A stretch of DNA of 64,000 bases from Asterella californica (Eukaryota > Streptophyta > Marchantiopsida > Marchantiales > Aytoniaceae). Below the pieces are notes generated by a model that ran no database searches, had not been told where the DNA came from, and saw only the letters and a list, made by a program, of their open reading frames with translations. The translations under genes were made by a program, and so were the position numbers. This document shows positions 23,089-33,266 of this stretch, piece by piece (position 1 is the stretch's first letter; each line of letters opens with the position of its first letter). The stretch lies in contig JAYKYS010000002.1 of NCBI GenBank assembly GCA_036924285.1, positions 5,208,001 to 5,272,000 of the forward strand, in the 5' to 3' direction.

Positions 23089-26000
23089 TTAGCTGGAAGA
23101 GACCACTGCGGACTGTCGTCTCACAAAATATCTACGCAGTGGTTCTTGAAACTTATATAATGCTAGATCATCTAGGTACTCCCAAGCTTCACTTACCAAT
23201 CCCGGAACTCTACCTGTCCAACGACATAGGTATTGAGTAACGGGTTCTCCAGCTCCATCTGGATTTGGTGATGCCCGATGATCTACTATCTCAATCAACT
23301 CAAGATCATCAGCTCTTGGTAATGCTTCTAACACTGGATGCCATTTCTGATATCTTCCTGGCAACGACTCTAGTTCCTCACGAAACATCTTTAAGTTAGA
23401 AACATGAATGATGGGGTGATAGTGCTTCATACTAGCTGGAAAACGTAATTTATAAGTCACAGGACCTAACTTCTTCTCAATCAGGAACGGTCCTGCCCAC
23501 TTTGGAAGAAGCTTCTTGGCTAAGTCCACCCCTGCTGGTATTCTGAAGTTTTTGGTTCTCAACCAAACTCTCTGTCCTTCTTCGAACTGTACGTCTTGCC
23601 TACCACGGTTTGCATACTTGGCATACCGTTGTTGTGCCTTCTCCATGTGTTTCTTGGCTTCTTGAAACACAGTTCCCTGAACACGTATGAAAGTCTCTAG
23701 ATCTGGAGGATCTTGATTCGACCTTCCTGTGTTTTCATGCCCCTTGGTAGCTAAAGCTATAGGAGTCCAAGGTGCATGAGAACCCCGATAAACCACTTCA
23801 AATGGTTTAAATCCTGTACTCGAGTGCTTGGTGTTGTTATATGTAAACTCCACCAAGTCCAAGTGCTCGCTCCAATCACTCTGATCTCGCATGATATAGT
23901 TTCTTAATCCTTGTTCTACTATCTGGATCGTCCTTTCAGTCTGACCATCAGTTTCAGGATGATAAGAGGAACTGAACTTGAGGGTAGTTCCGAGCCTTCG
24001 AAACAAACCCTTCCAAAAATCTGCTACAAACCTCCTATCCAGGTCTGAAACAATGTCTTTAGGCATCCCATGATACTTAAAAACATATCGTATAAACAGT
24101 TCAGCGGCACCTCTTGACGTCACTGCTTCCCTACAAGGGATGAGGTGAGCTTGCTTGCTGAAACGATCGATGACAACTAGCAAAGTGTCAAAACCTCCTG
24201 ACTCAGGTAAACCGGTGCATAAGTCCATACTTATGCTCTCCCAAGGCCCATCAGGTATTGGCAACGGTCTCAGCAATCCTGCAGGTCTCCTCCGCTCAGT
24301 TCGTTGTTGCTGACATGTCAAGCAAGTCTGCACGTACTTGATTACATCCTCCAACATGGTTGGCCAATAAAACTGCTCTTTAAGTCGTTGTAACGTTCTA
24401 TTCTGTCCTCCATGTCCAGCTAGTTCACAATCATGACATTCTTGCATGACTAGTGTCCTTAGAGCGCCAGCTGGAACATAGACCTTGGTTTGCTTATAAA
24501 ACCAAAGGCCAGTGCGAAATGAGAGATTACGTACCAATGGATCTCTCCCTTGTTGGCTGGTCCAACGTTGAGCCTGAGGATCATCAAGCAATGCTTGTCT
24601 GATTCGATCCAAAAGCTCTTCACTTGTGTCCTGGGTTGTTAACGCCTGGACACGTCTGCTTAACAAATCCGCTGGAATATTTTCCTTCCCCTTTTGATAC
24701 CGCCATTCGATATCAAAACGTGCAAGCTCCACTTGCCACCTCTGTTGTTTACGTGACAAACGAGGTTTACTCTGAAAGTATGTATTACCCTCGCAGTCCG
24801 TCACAACAGTAACCTTGCTTGGTAACAAATAATGCTCCCACCGCTTCAGACAATGAACAACAGCGAACATCTCCTGTTCATGAGCAGGCCATTTCGCCTC
24901 AGTCTCTGAGAACTTGTGACTTTCGTAAGCCACCGGATGCTTTCCTTGCATCAACACTCCTCCAATGGCCCATTGGGAAGCATCTGTGTGAACCTCGAAA
25001 GGTTCTCCCATCTTGGGAAGAGCTAGCACGGGCATCTCTGTTAGTGCTTGTTTCAACTCCTGAAACGCTCTTTCAGCTGCTGGATTCCAAACTACCTTGG
25101 AAGTCTTGCGTAATAAGCCAAACAAAGGTGCGGCTTTATGCGCAAACTGATAAACAAAGCGTCGAAAATATGTGGCTAACCCAAGAAAAGATCTGAGCTC
25201 ATGAACACTCTCAGGTCTCTTCCATTCAACAATGGCTCGAATCTTAGCCCTGTTAGGGTGAATGCCCTGCGCATCGATCAAACATCCTAGAAACACCACA
25301 CTCTCTTGTCCAAAAGAGCACTTGCTCTTCTTGAGATAGAGTTGATGCTCTTCCAAGCGCTTAAACACCATTTCAACATCTACTAGATGCTGATCCCAAG
25401 TGGATGAGAAGATGATGATATCGTCTAAGTATACGATAACACTCTCATCCAAGAGATCTCTAAAAATCTCATTCATCAACCTGCAAAAAGTACCAGGTGC
25501 ATTGGACAATCCAAATGGCAGCACTGTATACTCAAACAAGCCATACCTCGTCCTTACAGCTGTCTTTTCTTCATCTCCTTCTTTGATCCTGATCTGGTGA
25601 TATCTAGAACGTAGATCCAGCTTGGTGAAGTATCTTCCAGTGGCCAACCGATCAGTGGTTTCATCCATGAGAGGAAGAGGATACTTGTTCTTGACAGTAA
25701 CCTTATTGAGTGCACGATAGTCCGCACACATGCGAATACCACCATCTTTCTTGGCCACGAACAACACCGGGGCAGCATAAGGTGATATACTAGGTCGTAA
25801 GATACCTTGAGCTACCAACTCTTTCAACTGAGTCTTCAGCTCTGTCAACTCATCAAACGACATCCTTCTTGATGGCACTACAGTAGGGGTAGCCCCAGGA
25901 ACCAGATCAATAGCATGATCCAAGGCTCTCCTCGGAGGAAGTCCTGTTGGTAACTGGTCCGGCATTAGGTGAGAATACCTCTCAATCAATGTCTGCATAT

Positions 26001-26982
26001 CAGGATGTATGGGAAGAGCAGCAACACGTTCTTCCTCATCCGTCTCCACCTTGGGTTTAGACATCACCGCAACCCAAGCTTCATCTACTGACTTGATCTG
26101 CTTTCCAAATTGTCTAGCTGTGCGGATCTGAAATGCCACCTTGGCTCGTTGGAACCTACGGACAGCATGGTTTGGCTCCTTAGGTCTCTCTTTGATGACC
26201 AATGGATGTGGTTGACCCAAGCCCCATTGATCCATGACAATGACATTCCCTTCTTGAACATCTAGCTTTGCCTTGGTCTCTTGTAACCAAGACCAGGACA
26301 AGATACCCTCCATCGTGTCACCTAAGCTCATAACTAAAAACTCGTGCTTCCTAGTTACCCCTCCAACAGTAACAGGAACACTCATGAGCTTTTCTGTAAC
26401 GGTTGTGCTACCTTGCACAAACCTTACCAACAACGGGCTCATGATCTTGGTTCTAGTCACTCCCAAGGTCCTGACTAGTTTTTCATCCAAGACATTCACA
26501 TCTGCTCCAGTATCAATAAGCAAACAACACCGATGGTTTCCTATTTTCACTTCAATCCACGGCAGAAAATCCCCATGCTCTACCAAATGCTCACTAGCAC
26601 ATACCTCTGCTTCAGTAGTCGCCTCAACTGGTTCTTCCACACTGGTTGTCTCTTCAGCTGTCAACCCACGAACATTGCTCGCTGTTGAACGTTGGGGACA
26701 CTCACGAGCGATGTGACCATCTCGTCCGCATCGAAAACAGATGATCGTCCTTGAAGGTGTAGCACTGCTAGCGCCACTGCTCCTAGCACCTGAAGTCGAA
26801 GCTTGGTTGGATCCTGCATTGGATGCATAAGATCCAGTAGGTCGTGTCTGAGTAGGACCACGAGTGACTCCTCGCTGCTGAGAGCCACGAGAAAATCCCC
26901 TTCCAGATGTACCAAATCTTCCACCACCACGTCCTCTACCACCTCTACTCTGAGAGGACGCTATCTGTCCTTGAGGGTTACG
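23089..26982 (-). CDS. Gypsy Pol (in frame after Gag UGA): zinc knuckle, protease, RT, RNase H, integrase, chromodomain
   Basis: This frame has no ATG of its own near its start; it continues the Gag frame directly after the UGA at 26983-26985 and runs to the TAA at 23089-23091. Domains in order: an Arg/Gly/Ser-rich segment, a CX2CX4HX4C knuckle (CFRCGRDGHIAREC, 26698-26739), aspartic protease (LLIDTGADVNVL), RT (FTKLDLRSRYHQIRI, then YLDDIIIFS), RNase H (VHTDASQWAIGG), integrase HHCC zinc finger (HGGQNRTL through CLTCQQQ), DDE core (SMDLCTGLP, SDLDRRF, ETDGQTER) and a C-terminal chromodomain (ELIEIVDHR to YLCRWTG to EAWEYLDDL). RT has Arg where most relatives have Gly (LRSRYHQ versus LRSGYHQ), a change worth noting. 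No other stop or frameshift is seen over 1297 codons. Confidence 0.92.
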   Translation of the reverse strand, partial: RNPQGQIASSQSRGGRGRGGGRFGTSGRGFSRGSQQRGVTRGPTQTRPTGSYASNAGSNQASTSGARSSGASSATPSRTIICFRCGRDGHIARECPQRSTASNVRGLTAEETTSVEEPVEATTEAEVCASEHLVEHGDFLPWIEVKIGNHRCCLLIDTGADVNVLDEKLVRTLGVTRTKIMSPLLVRFVQGSTTVTEKLMSVPVTVGGVTRKHEFLVMSLGDTMEGILSWSWLQETKAKLDVQEGNVIVMDQWGLGQPHPLVIKERPKEPNHAVRRFQRAKVAFQIRTARQFGKQIKSVDEAWVAVMSKPKVETDEEERVAALPIHPDMQTLIERYSHLMPDQLPTGLPPRRALDHAIDLVPGATPTVVPSRRMSFDELTELKTQLKELVAQGILRPSISPYAAPVLFVAKKDGGIRMCADYRALNKVTVKNKYPLPLMDETTDRLATGRYFTKLDLRSRYHQIRIKEGDEEKTAVRTRYGLFEYTVLPFGLSNAPGTFCRLMNEIFRDLLDESVIVYLDDIIIFSSTWDQHLVDVEMVFKRLEEHQLYLKKSKCSFGQESVVFLGCLIDAQGIHPNRAKIRAIVEWKRPESVHELRSFLGLATYFRRFVYQFAHKAAPLFGLLRKTSKVVWNPAAERAFQELKQALTEMPVLALPKMGEPFEVHTDASQWAIGGVLMQGKHPVAYESHKFSETEAKWPAHEQEMFAVVHCLKRWEHYLLPSKVTVVTDCEGNTYFQSKPRLSRKQQRWQVELARFDIEWRYQKGKENIPADLLSRRVQALTTQDTSEELLDRIRQALLDDPQAQRWTSQQGRDPLVRNLSFRTGLWFYKQTKVYVPAGALRTLVMQECHDCELAGHGGQNRTLQRLKEQFYWPTMLEDVIKYVQTCLTCQQQRTERRRPAGLLRPLPIPDGPWESISMDLCTGLPESGGFDTLLVVIDRFSKQAHLIPCREAVTSRGAAELFIRYVFKYHGMPKDIVSDLDRRFVADFWKGLFRRLGTTLKFSSSYHPETDGQTERTIQIVEQGLRNYIMRDQSDWSEHLDLVEFTYNNTKHSSTGFKPFEVVYRGSHAPWTPIALATKGHENTGRSNQDPPDLETFIRVQGTVFQEAKKHMEKAQQRYAKYANRGRQDVQFEEGQRVWLRTKNFRIPAGVDLAKKLLPKWAGPFLIEKKLGPVTYKLRFPASMKHYHPIIHVSNLKMFREELESLPGRYQKWHPVLEALPRADDLELIEIVDHRASPNPDGAGEPVTQYLCRWTGRVPGLVSEAWEYLDDLALYKFQEPLRRYFVRRQSAVVSSS

Positions 26983-26985
26983 TCA
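26983..26985 (-). other. In-frame UGA between Gag and Pol
   Basis: The minus-strand codons are GGA TTT TGA CGT AAC. It is the only stop between the Gag ATG and the Pol terminator. The base after the stop is C, which favours leaky termination. The codon could also derive from CGA by C-to-T change at a CpG. Confidence 0.9.
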
Positions 26986-27870
26986 AAATCCTCGACTAGG
27001 CTCGTCACCACTTGTTCCACGCTGAAACTTGGAAGGCTGCACGGTGTAATTACGTTCCCTAGTGTTCTCTGCTGCTTCCAGAAATGCAAACAAGTCTTGC
27101 ATGTCCTCGGACTTGTGAAACATAACCCAGCTATCAAACACACCAGCATAGAAACCCTGCAGACCTTTCTTCAAGTGAAACAGCAAGTCGGTGCGATCCA
27201 CCATGTGCAAACGAGTAACCAACTCAGAAAATCGCTGGAGATACTGCCTGATACTCCCTGTCTGTCTCAGATGAATGAGCTCCAGCCGAAACTGTGTAGC
27301 TTCATCCACCGGTACCAGATGTCTTCTGAGTTCATCCTTCAGCTCCGGCCAAGTGGACATAGGAGTTGTACCGTTCAAACTCCTCATCCGCTGTTGACCT
27401 CCATACCATTCCTTAGCATCTCCTTCCAGTCTACTAACAGCATAGGTGAACCAGCTACGCTCATCGAAGTTCTCCAAGTAATTCTCCATCTCAGTAACCC
27501 ACAATTCAAACTTGGAAAAGCTTTTCTCACCGTTGAAGGCTGATGGTGTCGCTGGTTCAGCCCACTTCACTTTCCGCTTGTGCCCTTCTTTGGCTGAGCT
27601 CCCTTCCGCAACATTCTCTTGCACCTTCTGTGATCCATCTTCATTCTTGTCTGCTTGAGCAATATCAACTGCTTCTTCGCCTGGTAGTGCTAAATCCTTG
27701 ACTTGCTCGATTTGCAGTACAGGGACCTCCGCTTCCTTCTCTTGTGTCGCTTTTGCTTGAGTTAAATCCGCCTTCAACACCTTGTTCTCAGCTTCTACTT
27801 GCTCAAGTCGTCCTTCCAACTTTCTCAGCAATGCTTTCATCTCGTCCAACTCGGTCGACACAGCCTCCAT
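26983..27870 (-). CDS. Gypsy Gag, 295 aa, ending at an in-frame UGA
   Basis: The ATG at 27868-27870 lies 37 nt after the primer-binding site and is the first of the frame. Residues about 5-45 are a heptad-like coiled coil (LRKLEGRLEQVEAEN). A retrotransposon Gag domain follows (FELWVTEMENYL, DAKEWYGGQQ, LIHLRQTGSIRQYLQRF). The frame ends SRGF then UGA. The zinc knuckle normally found at the end of Gag lies 82 codons downstream of this stop in the same frame, so the UGA truncates Gag before its nucleic-acid-binding region unless it is read through. See the separate finding. Confidence 0.9.
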   Translation of the reverse strand: MEAVSTELDEMKALLRKLEGRLEQVEAENKVLKADLTQAKATQEKEAEVPVLQIEQVKDLALPGEEAVDIAQADKNEDGSQKVQENVAEGSSAKEGHKRKVKWAEPATPSAFNGEKSFSKFELWVTEMENYLENFDERSWFTYAVSRLEGDAKEWYGGQQRMRSLNGTTPMSTWPELKDELRRHLVPVDEATQFRLELIHLRQTGSIRQYLQRFSELVTRLHMVDRTDLLFHLKKGLQGFYAGVFDSWVMFHKSEDMQDLFAFLEAAENTRERNYTVQPSKFQRGTSGDEPSRGF

Positions 27871-27906
27871 TGTCGATGGTGTTTAGCAAAGACTCAACTT
27901 GAGCCT

Positions 27907-27918
27907 GCTCTGATACCA
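27907..27918 (-). other. Gypsy primer-binding site (initiator-Met tRNA)
   Basis: The minus strand reads TGGTATCAGAGC two bases after the 5' LTR end (at 27921). It is complementary to the 3' end of initiator-Met tRNA, the same primer as used by the copia element. Confidence 0.93.
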
Positions 27919-27920
27919 AC

Positions 27921-28886
27921 TGTAACGTTCTATCGCAGATCTCGGAATAGATTCTTTAATCTCTAACCAATGAACTGCCGAACGTGAACCTCCCTAGAGA
28001 CCTGTATACTTTATTTGTGTCTCCAGATCCAGTTCGTTAAACTATCAGCTAATGAGCACCGAGGATTTGATAACTGTTGAACGGGTTTCGAATAACCAAC
28101 TAGTCTTTTGTAGGTCTCTGGTCAATCTTAGGTTACTAAATACATGTGGAACTATTCTAGACCTGGGTTGCACAAAATTTGGGCAGCGCTTCCGCTACTG
28201 GTAATCAAGTCGGAACGCCAGGACCCACAAGGAGCAACCGCCAAGACTAGGAGACCTAGTAGATGCTAGGAAGTAGGAAGGCAAAGCAATTACACCGAAA
28301 TAAAGTCAACACGACACCAGATGCGCCCAACTCAGTTTTGGCACACAACTCAAGCCTATTTATCAGAATGGAGAAAGTCACGGGCTCATATACATTACAT
28401 GGCATTACTTGCTGACAAGGTCACGCAGCGCTCTTGGACCGGCAATCCTTCACTACTCAGCAACTCTAGAACTAAGACTTCACCAGAGAACCTAATTTCA
28501 CTCTGAACGCCTCGATTTCTATTACTCAACATATCAGACCCCAAGTCAGCGCCCTAATCAACACCCCAAGTCTGCTCTCAAGGTCCCTCTTCAAATCTGC
28601 TCTCCAAGGTCCCTCTTCAAATCTGCTCTCCAAGGAGCTTGATATGCATCAGTTCTAGCTCTTGACTTCTGAACTCAAAGACAATGTACACACACTACAC
28701 TGAAAATACAGTCTCCACCAAGAGTGCTCTCTCCAAAACTGAAAAACTGAGAATGCCTCCTTGAGGGCTCGCGACACTCTTTTATCTAGTCTCTTGAGCC
28801 TGCTTTTTGACCATGCAGCTGCCACGTTTGGGTTAATCACTGCCCGAATGCCATCTGGTTTGGGAGAAAAAGCAAAAGGTGTTACA
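27921..28886 (-). repeat. Gypsy LTR (5' LTR of the reversed element)
   Basis: Copy of 21720-22685, same length, no difference found by eye, even across a 61-codon chance ORF present in both. The target duplication CCGAG follows at 28887-28891. Confidence 0.95.
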
Positions 28887-29106
28887 CCGAGCCTTGGTTG
28901 GATTGTACATCCAAACTTGCTTTTCTTTTCGGTTTTGTTTTTCTGTATACGGTACTTATCGGACAGAACAGTGTACCTTGAATTTTCTTCAACTTGATCT
29001 TCGAAAAGCAATCCTTCTCTTTGTGGATGACTCGACAGTCCAGGTAAAGCAAAGAACTAAGGGCTTGCTTGCTTTTTCTTTTGTTTGGTTTAGTTTCTAG
29101 GCCTCT

Positions 29107-29205
29107 TTTCGCTGTGGGGCTATCTGCAGCCGTGTGCTGCTGCCCTTGCACAGCGTGACTCGACCCCACGGCGCCCGGGCTACAGGCGGATGGGGTAGCC
29201 AACTT
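29107..29205 (-). repeat. SINE-like repeat, copy 2 (reverse)
   Basis: The reverse complement aligns with 14261-14352 over about 90 bp, including CCCATCCGCC, CGTGGGGTCGAGTC (B-box-like) and AGCCCCA. The two copies lie in opposite orientation 15 kb apart. A poly-pyrimidine and T-rich stretch lies on the tail side (28918-28960). Confidence 0.5.
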
Positions 29206-29433
29206 GTTGGCCGCTAAACGTTCCTTCTGCTACTGTTTCAGCAGTGTCGGTGCTGATCCTATCGATATCGGATATCCGGCTTGTAACCATTCTCCAGACA
29301 GCCGTACGAAGTACTACGAACCAGTACATGTTTCCTCCTGCTCTTGTACGGTCGATAGTCCTACCAAGAAAGGTGTTTTTGCTTCGTTGCTGCTGTCACG
29401 ATGAATACACATTCGTGACTCGACTCTACGTGT

Positions 29434-29477
29434 AGTCTTGCCTTTATCTGCTAGCTTAAGCAGATAAAGGCAAGACT
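29434..29477. other. Perfect 19-bp inverted repeat with 6-nt loop
   Basis: AGTCTTGCCTTTATCTGCT (29434-29452) is followed by the loop AGCTTA and its exact reverse complement (29459-29477). It is not AT-rich and not part of a recognised element. Confidence 0.85.
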
Positions 29478-31479
29478 TTCTGGCTTACCGTAGAGATTTC
29501 ACCAGGTGGCAGGGTGGCATCTCAAGGGAAACGCATTGCCCTGAAAATGGGGACTGCTTCTGTTTCCTTTTCTGTCACTGACTGGAAAGGAAACAGAGCT
29601 GCTTCGGAAACAACCGTGTAGATTCTTATAATTAGAAGGGACCTTTTGAATATCTGCAAAGATCACTTTGGAGTCTGGATACTCGACTCTATCAAATTTC
29701 ATAAAAGTACCTGGACTATGAAGATAACTCTCACATGGATGTCCATGCCTGAGCTGAAACTGAATGTTATTCCAATTATAGCACGTAGGACATGAGTGCT
29801 CGTGTCCGCTGCGAAGGAGGGAAGAAAGGATACCTAGTTCATTACGCAACTGATGCAGTTTCGTACGAGCCTTTTACTTTTCCTCCCATCGACACCTAAA
29901 TGGGTACATATCAAAGCATAAGTTAGTCTTCCGTCTGCCCCAATGTTGTCACTGTCGTTAACTTTTCGAGAGTGAAATCGGCACATTCAAACTACCTAGT
30001 TGGCTTGCAGACTATGCATTCAGTTATTTCACGCAAATTTTAGAACTCCCGCAGACACGATCAAATATAGTTACACAGTATCCTGCCCAAGCGACATACT
30101 CGTTCGGTATTTCCTCGAGGAATCCCACTACTGTACACTGAAACTTACCCCTTGTCAAATTTACATCGGTGTGAATCATACAGGAGAGGACGCACGGTGT
30201 GTTCTCTTCATCGTATATCCATCTTGCAGAAGTCATTGGGTGGAAAAAGGGGCGACAATGACTTCGAACTACATGTATCATTTTGTGATGGATGATGAAC
30301 CACTGCACGCAGATAGTAATACGTAGGATTCCCTCCTATTGGAAATCCTTCACTTGTTTTCATCCTGAAGTTAAGTACTGAGAGAGAGTGTAGAGCAAGG
30401 TTAAGTGCAAACTCTAAAACTTAGTACATGTACACAATTATATTTATTCCAACTTATTTTAAGAATTTATCAAAATTAAACTTCGAGAAACTGATCATGC
30501 TAATTTTCTAGACTTTCTACATGTTATTGGCAAACAATATCTTTATGCTGTTTTCTTTACTCTGTCAAGAGAAGTTTCTTCTACCACTCTTAAGAACTTC
30601 GTTCTCAAAAAATCAAATCAGAAACTTCGAAGAAAAATTTCAGACGAATATCGATCATCTTACCAAATAAACTGATGTTGTTGATCAAATAAATTTTTTC
30701 TTTTTCTTTTACTTGTTCCGTTGTATCCTGTTTATTTACAATCTTTACAAAAGAGAAAACAAATTTAATTCATTTCAATGTTTATACACATTTTCAACAC
30801 TGCATGTTCCAAGTGGACACATGGTTGAATTAGACGGGCAAACAGACTAGAAAGAATTCAATACCTTGATTCTCTTGACACAGACGCTTTTCACTACGAT
30901 TCTAACTTCTAACTGACAATGTTCAAGTGTGACGGCTTCCACTCAACGAAGACCATATGCTGTGGCTGACTGAATCCTGCACAAACAAAGAAAAAGGTCA
31001 AAATGCAGGCAGACAAAAGAGATGGCCACTCGATTTGAAGGCATCGGAATCACGTTCAGCGAAAAGCCATGCAAAGAAAACAAATGAGGTAGAATAACTT
31101 AGTAGACAACCCCGGGAACTGCGCTCCTCGTGTTATTTACTTGTCACAAAGTTGTGGTTGTCTGCGTCACATTAAAACCGTTTCACAGGATCAATGATGT
31201 GAAACTTCCCACAGTGAGGGGATGAGTCTTGCATAACGTCGTATTCACATGTGTCCTTATCAATAAAACTAGTATACACGCTGTTTTCACCAGTCATGAC
31301 ATCCTATCAGAAAATGAGGCGCTGGCAGTCAATTTCTCCATCGCAGCAAATTAAGTTCCTCCTACTCTTCAGCTTGTCTGTGTCATATGAGATTCCATCT
31401 CGTCGTCATTCTCATCTGCAATCTGCACGATGACACGGAAAGCAGACCTGATTTCTGACCATGCCTCTGATGTTTTCAA

Positions 31480-33266
31480 TCAGAACAAGTCTTTGAAATA
31501 CTCTCCTACATCGAAGTCATCGTTGGTCGGAGCTGCTACCTTGGGAGCTGGAGCCTCAGGTGGGCTACGAACCTCAGGGACGCTGGGAGCCTGTGGAATG
31601 CTGACAACCTCAGAGATAGTGGGCACGTCAGGGGAGCTGAGAGGCTCCGGAAGGCTGGAAACTACCGGAAGCTTTGGTTCAACAGGAGCACTGGTAACCT
31701 CAGGAGGTGCTCCTGAAGTTGGAGTTGCACTTTCAGTTGCACCAGTTTTTGCTTCTTCGGACTTCTCTTTTGTCTTGGACTCAGGCTTCTTGGCCTTCGT
31801 CTGTCTTGCCAACGATCCAGGGTTTGCAGCAAGTGCCTGCCCATGGAAGCCCAAAGCAGCTCCTGCCCCCAAGAGATTGGTAAGAACTTCTCTCCTTGTG
31901 ACTCTCTGCTCCTGCACAGTCGATAGAAAGCTTAGGTCAGGAGAGTTATCCCTGAAACAACATGAACTTACTAATGAGCAGGGAAAGAATGTGAATCAAT
32001 GGAAGATATCAATGAGATAATATGCGCCCAATGTTACCAATGACTTAGAAGCACTTAAACAGAAGTTATAGAACTTCAATAAGTCACTTTCCTGGTCTGC
32101 TGTGCTATGTTGTGTTGCTCCACCTACTCAACAAGGCTTCAAATATTCTCGTGATGATGTACTCTAAAACGAGTAATTCTTCGCCTGAATTTTGCCCAAA
32201 GTTGTTGATCTTTGAGCTTAAACCAGGTGTAAGGACTTGAATTTTCCCATGTATCTTCTGAGTAGAACTTCTAGAGATAACCTTCGAGGGGAAGCCTCCA
32301 CGAATGCGGACGACCGAAATGCCTCACTGTCAAATATTTTGGGACGATTGCTCCTCTTAAAGATTTTAAAAGTAATTATAGCATTATGACAAGCACATCC
32401 AAGAACCAGTTTCTAGTAACAGATTCTTGCCATCGAGTCAGTGAGGTTCGAAATTCCTACATAACTGGATATCAAAAGTGTTTTGTGACATCCGAAGCGG
32501 ATGACAGGATTGCTATAAAGGGATCCGCACACACGGAGCAGGCGTTTCGCAGAAACTTTCAGATATAGGCTCTGTTCCGCTCTTGTTATCTGGTCTGAAC
32601 TAACAGCTGTGGACCCAAAGAGCTCTCGGTCTCAGAAGTTCGGAAACAAGCTGCACTACACCTAGACTTCATTCCTGTCGACCGAATTCCAAGCTTCATC
32701 GGCCAGGGGGACACCGAACAAGGTAGCGTATTACACTCCAGTGTTCAGGTCAAGTGAAGAAGCTTCTAAACTCGATCTTTATGTTAATAAATGTCGTTCT
32801 TTGCGCAAAGACGTACAAGAATTGCTGAAATCTTCGACAATTCTTATCTCTCGAACGACGTTCAAGAGACCATGCAACCCTTACGAGATTACTCGACTAT
32901 GCAAAATACCAGTGCACAAGTAGAATACTTTCAACAATCAACCAAGAATTCCCACAACGCAGTGGCCAAACTTCAAACAAGGAAAACACAAGTTTCGTCT
33001 TCCCTCTCCGTATCCCAACAATGGACAAACGGAACAGGTTGAAAGCCTAAAGTACTCACGTCCTGATTATATAATTTTGAATTCGCAAAAGTGCTTACCT
33101 CCGACAGACTGGCTCTGACATAAACCAGTCTCTGCGCGCCGCTCACCGACGGACGAACTCGAGCGAGCTGTTTGGATGATGTCCTGAAGCCGCTGCCTGA
33201 AGAGAGCGCTACCGGAGCCGTTGTGAAGGATCCAACTGAAGCACGCGCTGTTGCGGAAGCCGCCAT
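31480..33266 (-). CDS. Predicted thylakoid-lumen protein, Pro-rich, 199 aa, 2 exons
   Basis: Exon 1 is 33099-33266 (56 codons) and exon 2 is 31480-31911 (143 codons plus TGA), joined in phase 0 by a 1187-bp intron (donor GTAAGC, acceptor GTGCAG). Exon 1 is a Ser/Thr/Ala/Arg-rich chloroplast transit peptide ending LVYVRASLSE. Exon 2 opens with a lumenal signal: twin Arg (VTRREVL), an Ala/Gly/Leu core and GQALA before ANP, fitting Tat-type import into the thylakoid lumen. The mature part (about 118 aa) is Lys/Glu-rich, then Pro/Val/Ser-rich, and ends in an acidic-aromatic tail (DDFDVGEYFKDLF). I recognise no family for it. The targeting cassette and intron position match the neighbour at 35213-38804, so the two are related at least in their N-terminal parts. 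The mature function is unknown. Confidence 0.75.
31912..33098 (-). other. Intron of the Pro-rich lumenal protein gene
   Basis: GT-AG intron of 1187 bp, much longer than those of the neighbouring gene (125-229 bp). No element or ORF inside is convincing. The extra length compared with the equivalent 184-bp intron next door suggests later insertions. Confidence 0.7.

Larger units (their letters stand above)
21720..28886 (-). mobile_element. Complete Ty3/gypsy chromovirus-type LTR retrotransposon
   Basis: The element is inserted in reverse. It has two 966-bp LTRs (21720-22685 and 27921-28886), both reading TGTAACG to GTTACA on the plus strand, which I could not distinguish by eye. The 5-bp target duplication CCGAG lies at 21715-21719 and 28887-28891. 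An initiator-Met primer-binding site sits inside the right LTR. Gag and Pol lie on the minus strand with protease, RT, RNase H, integrase and a C-terminal chromodomain, which places it among chromoviruses. Identical LTRs mean a very recent insertion. The only visible defect, if it is one, is the in-frame UGA at 26983-26985. Confidence 0.97.
28892..31479. other. No gene recognised; repeats and hairpins
   Basis: This stretch separates the gypsy element from the end of the first plastid-targeted gene. It holds a reverse SINE-like copy (29107-29205), a perfect 19-bp hairpin (29434-29477) and a second stem at about 29547-29586 (TCTGTTTCCTTTT / GAAAGGAAACAGA). ORFs such as 29499-29849 (minus) look accidental. 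The last few hundred bases up to 31479 should include the 3' UTR of the minus-strand gene. Confidence 0.55.

Noticed and set aside
22120..28506. Identical 61-codon ORFs at 22120-22305 and 28321-28506
   Set aside because: They lie at the same position in the two LTRs of the gypsy element and are chance frames.
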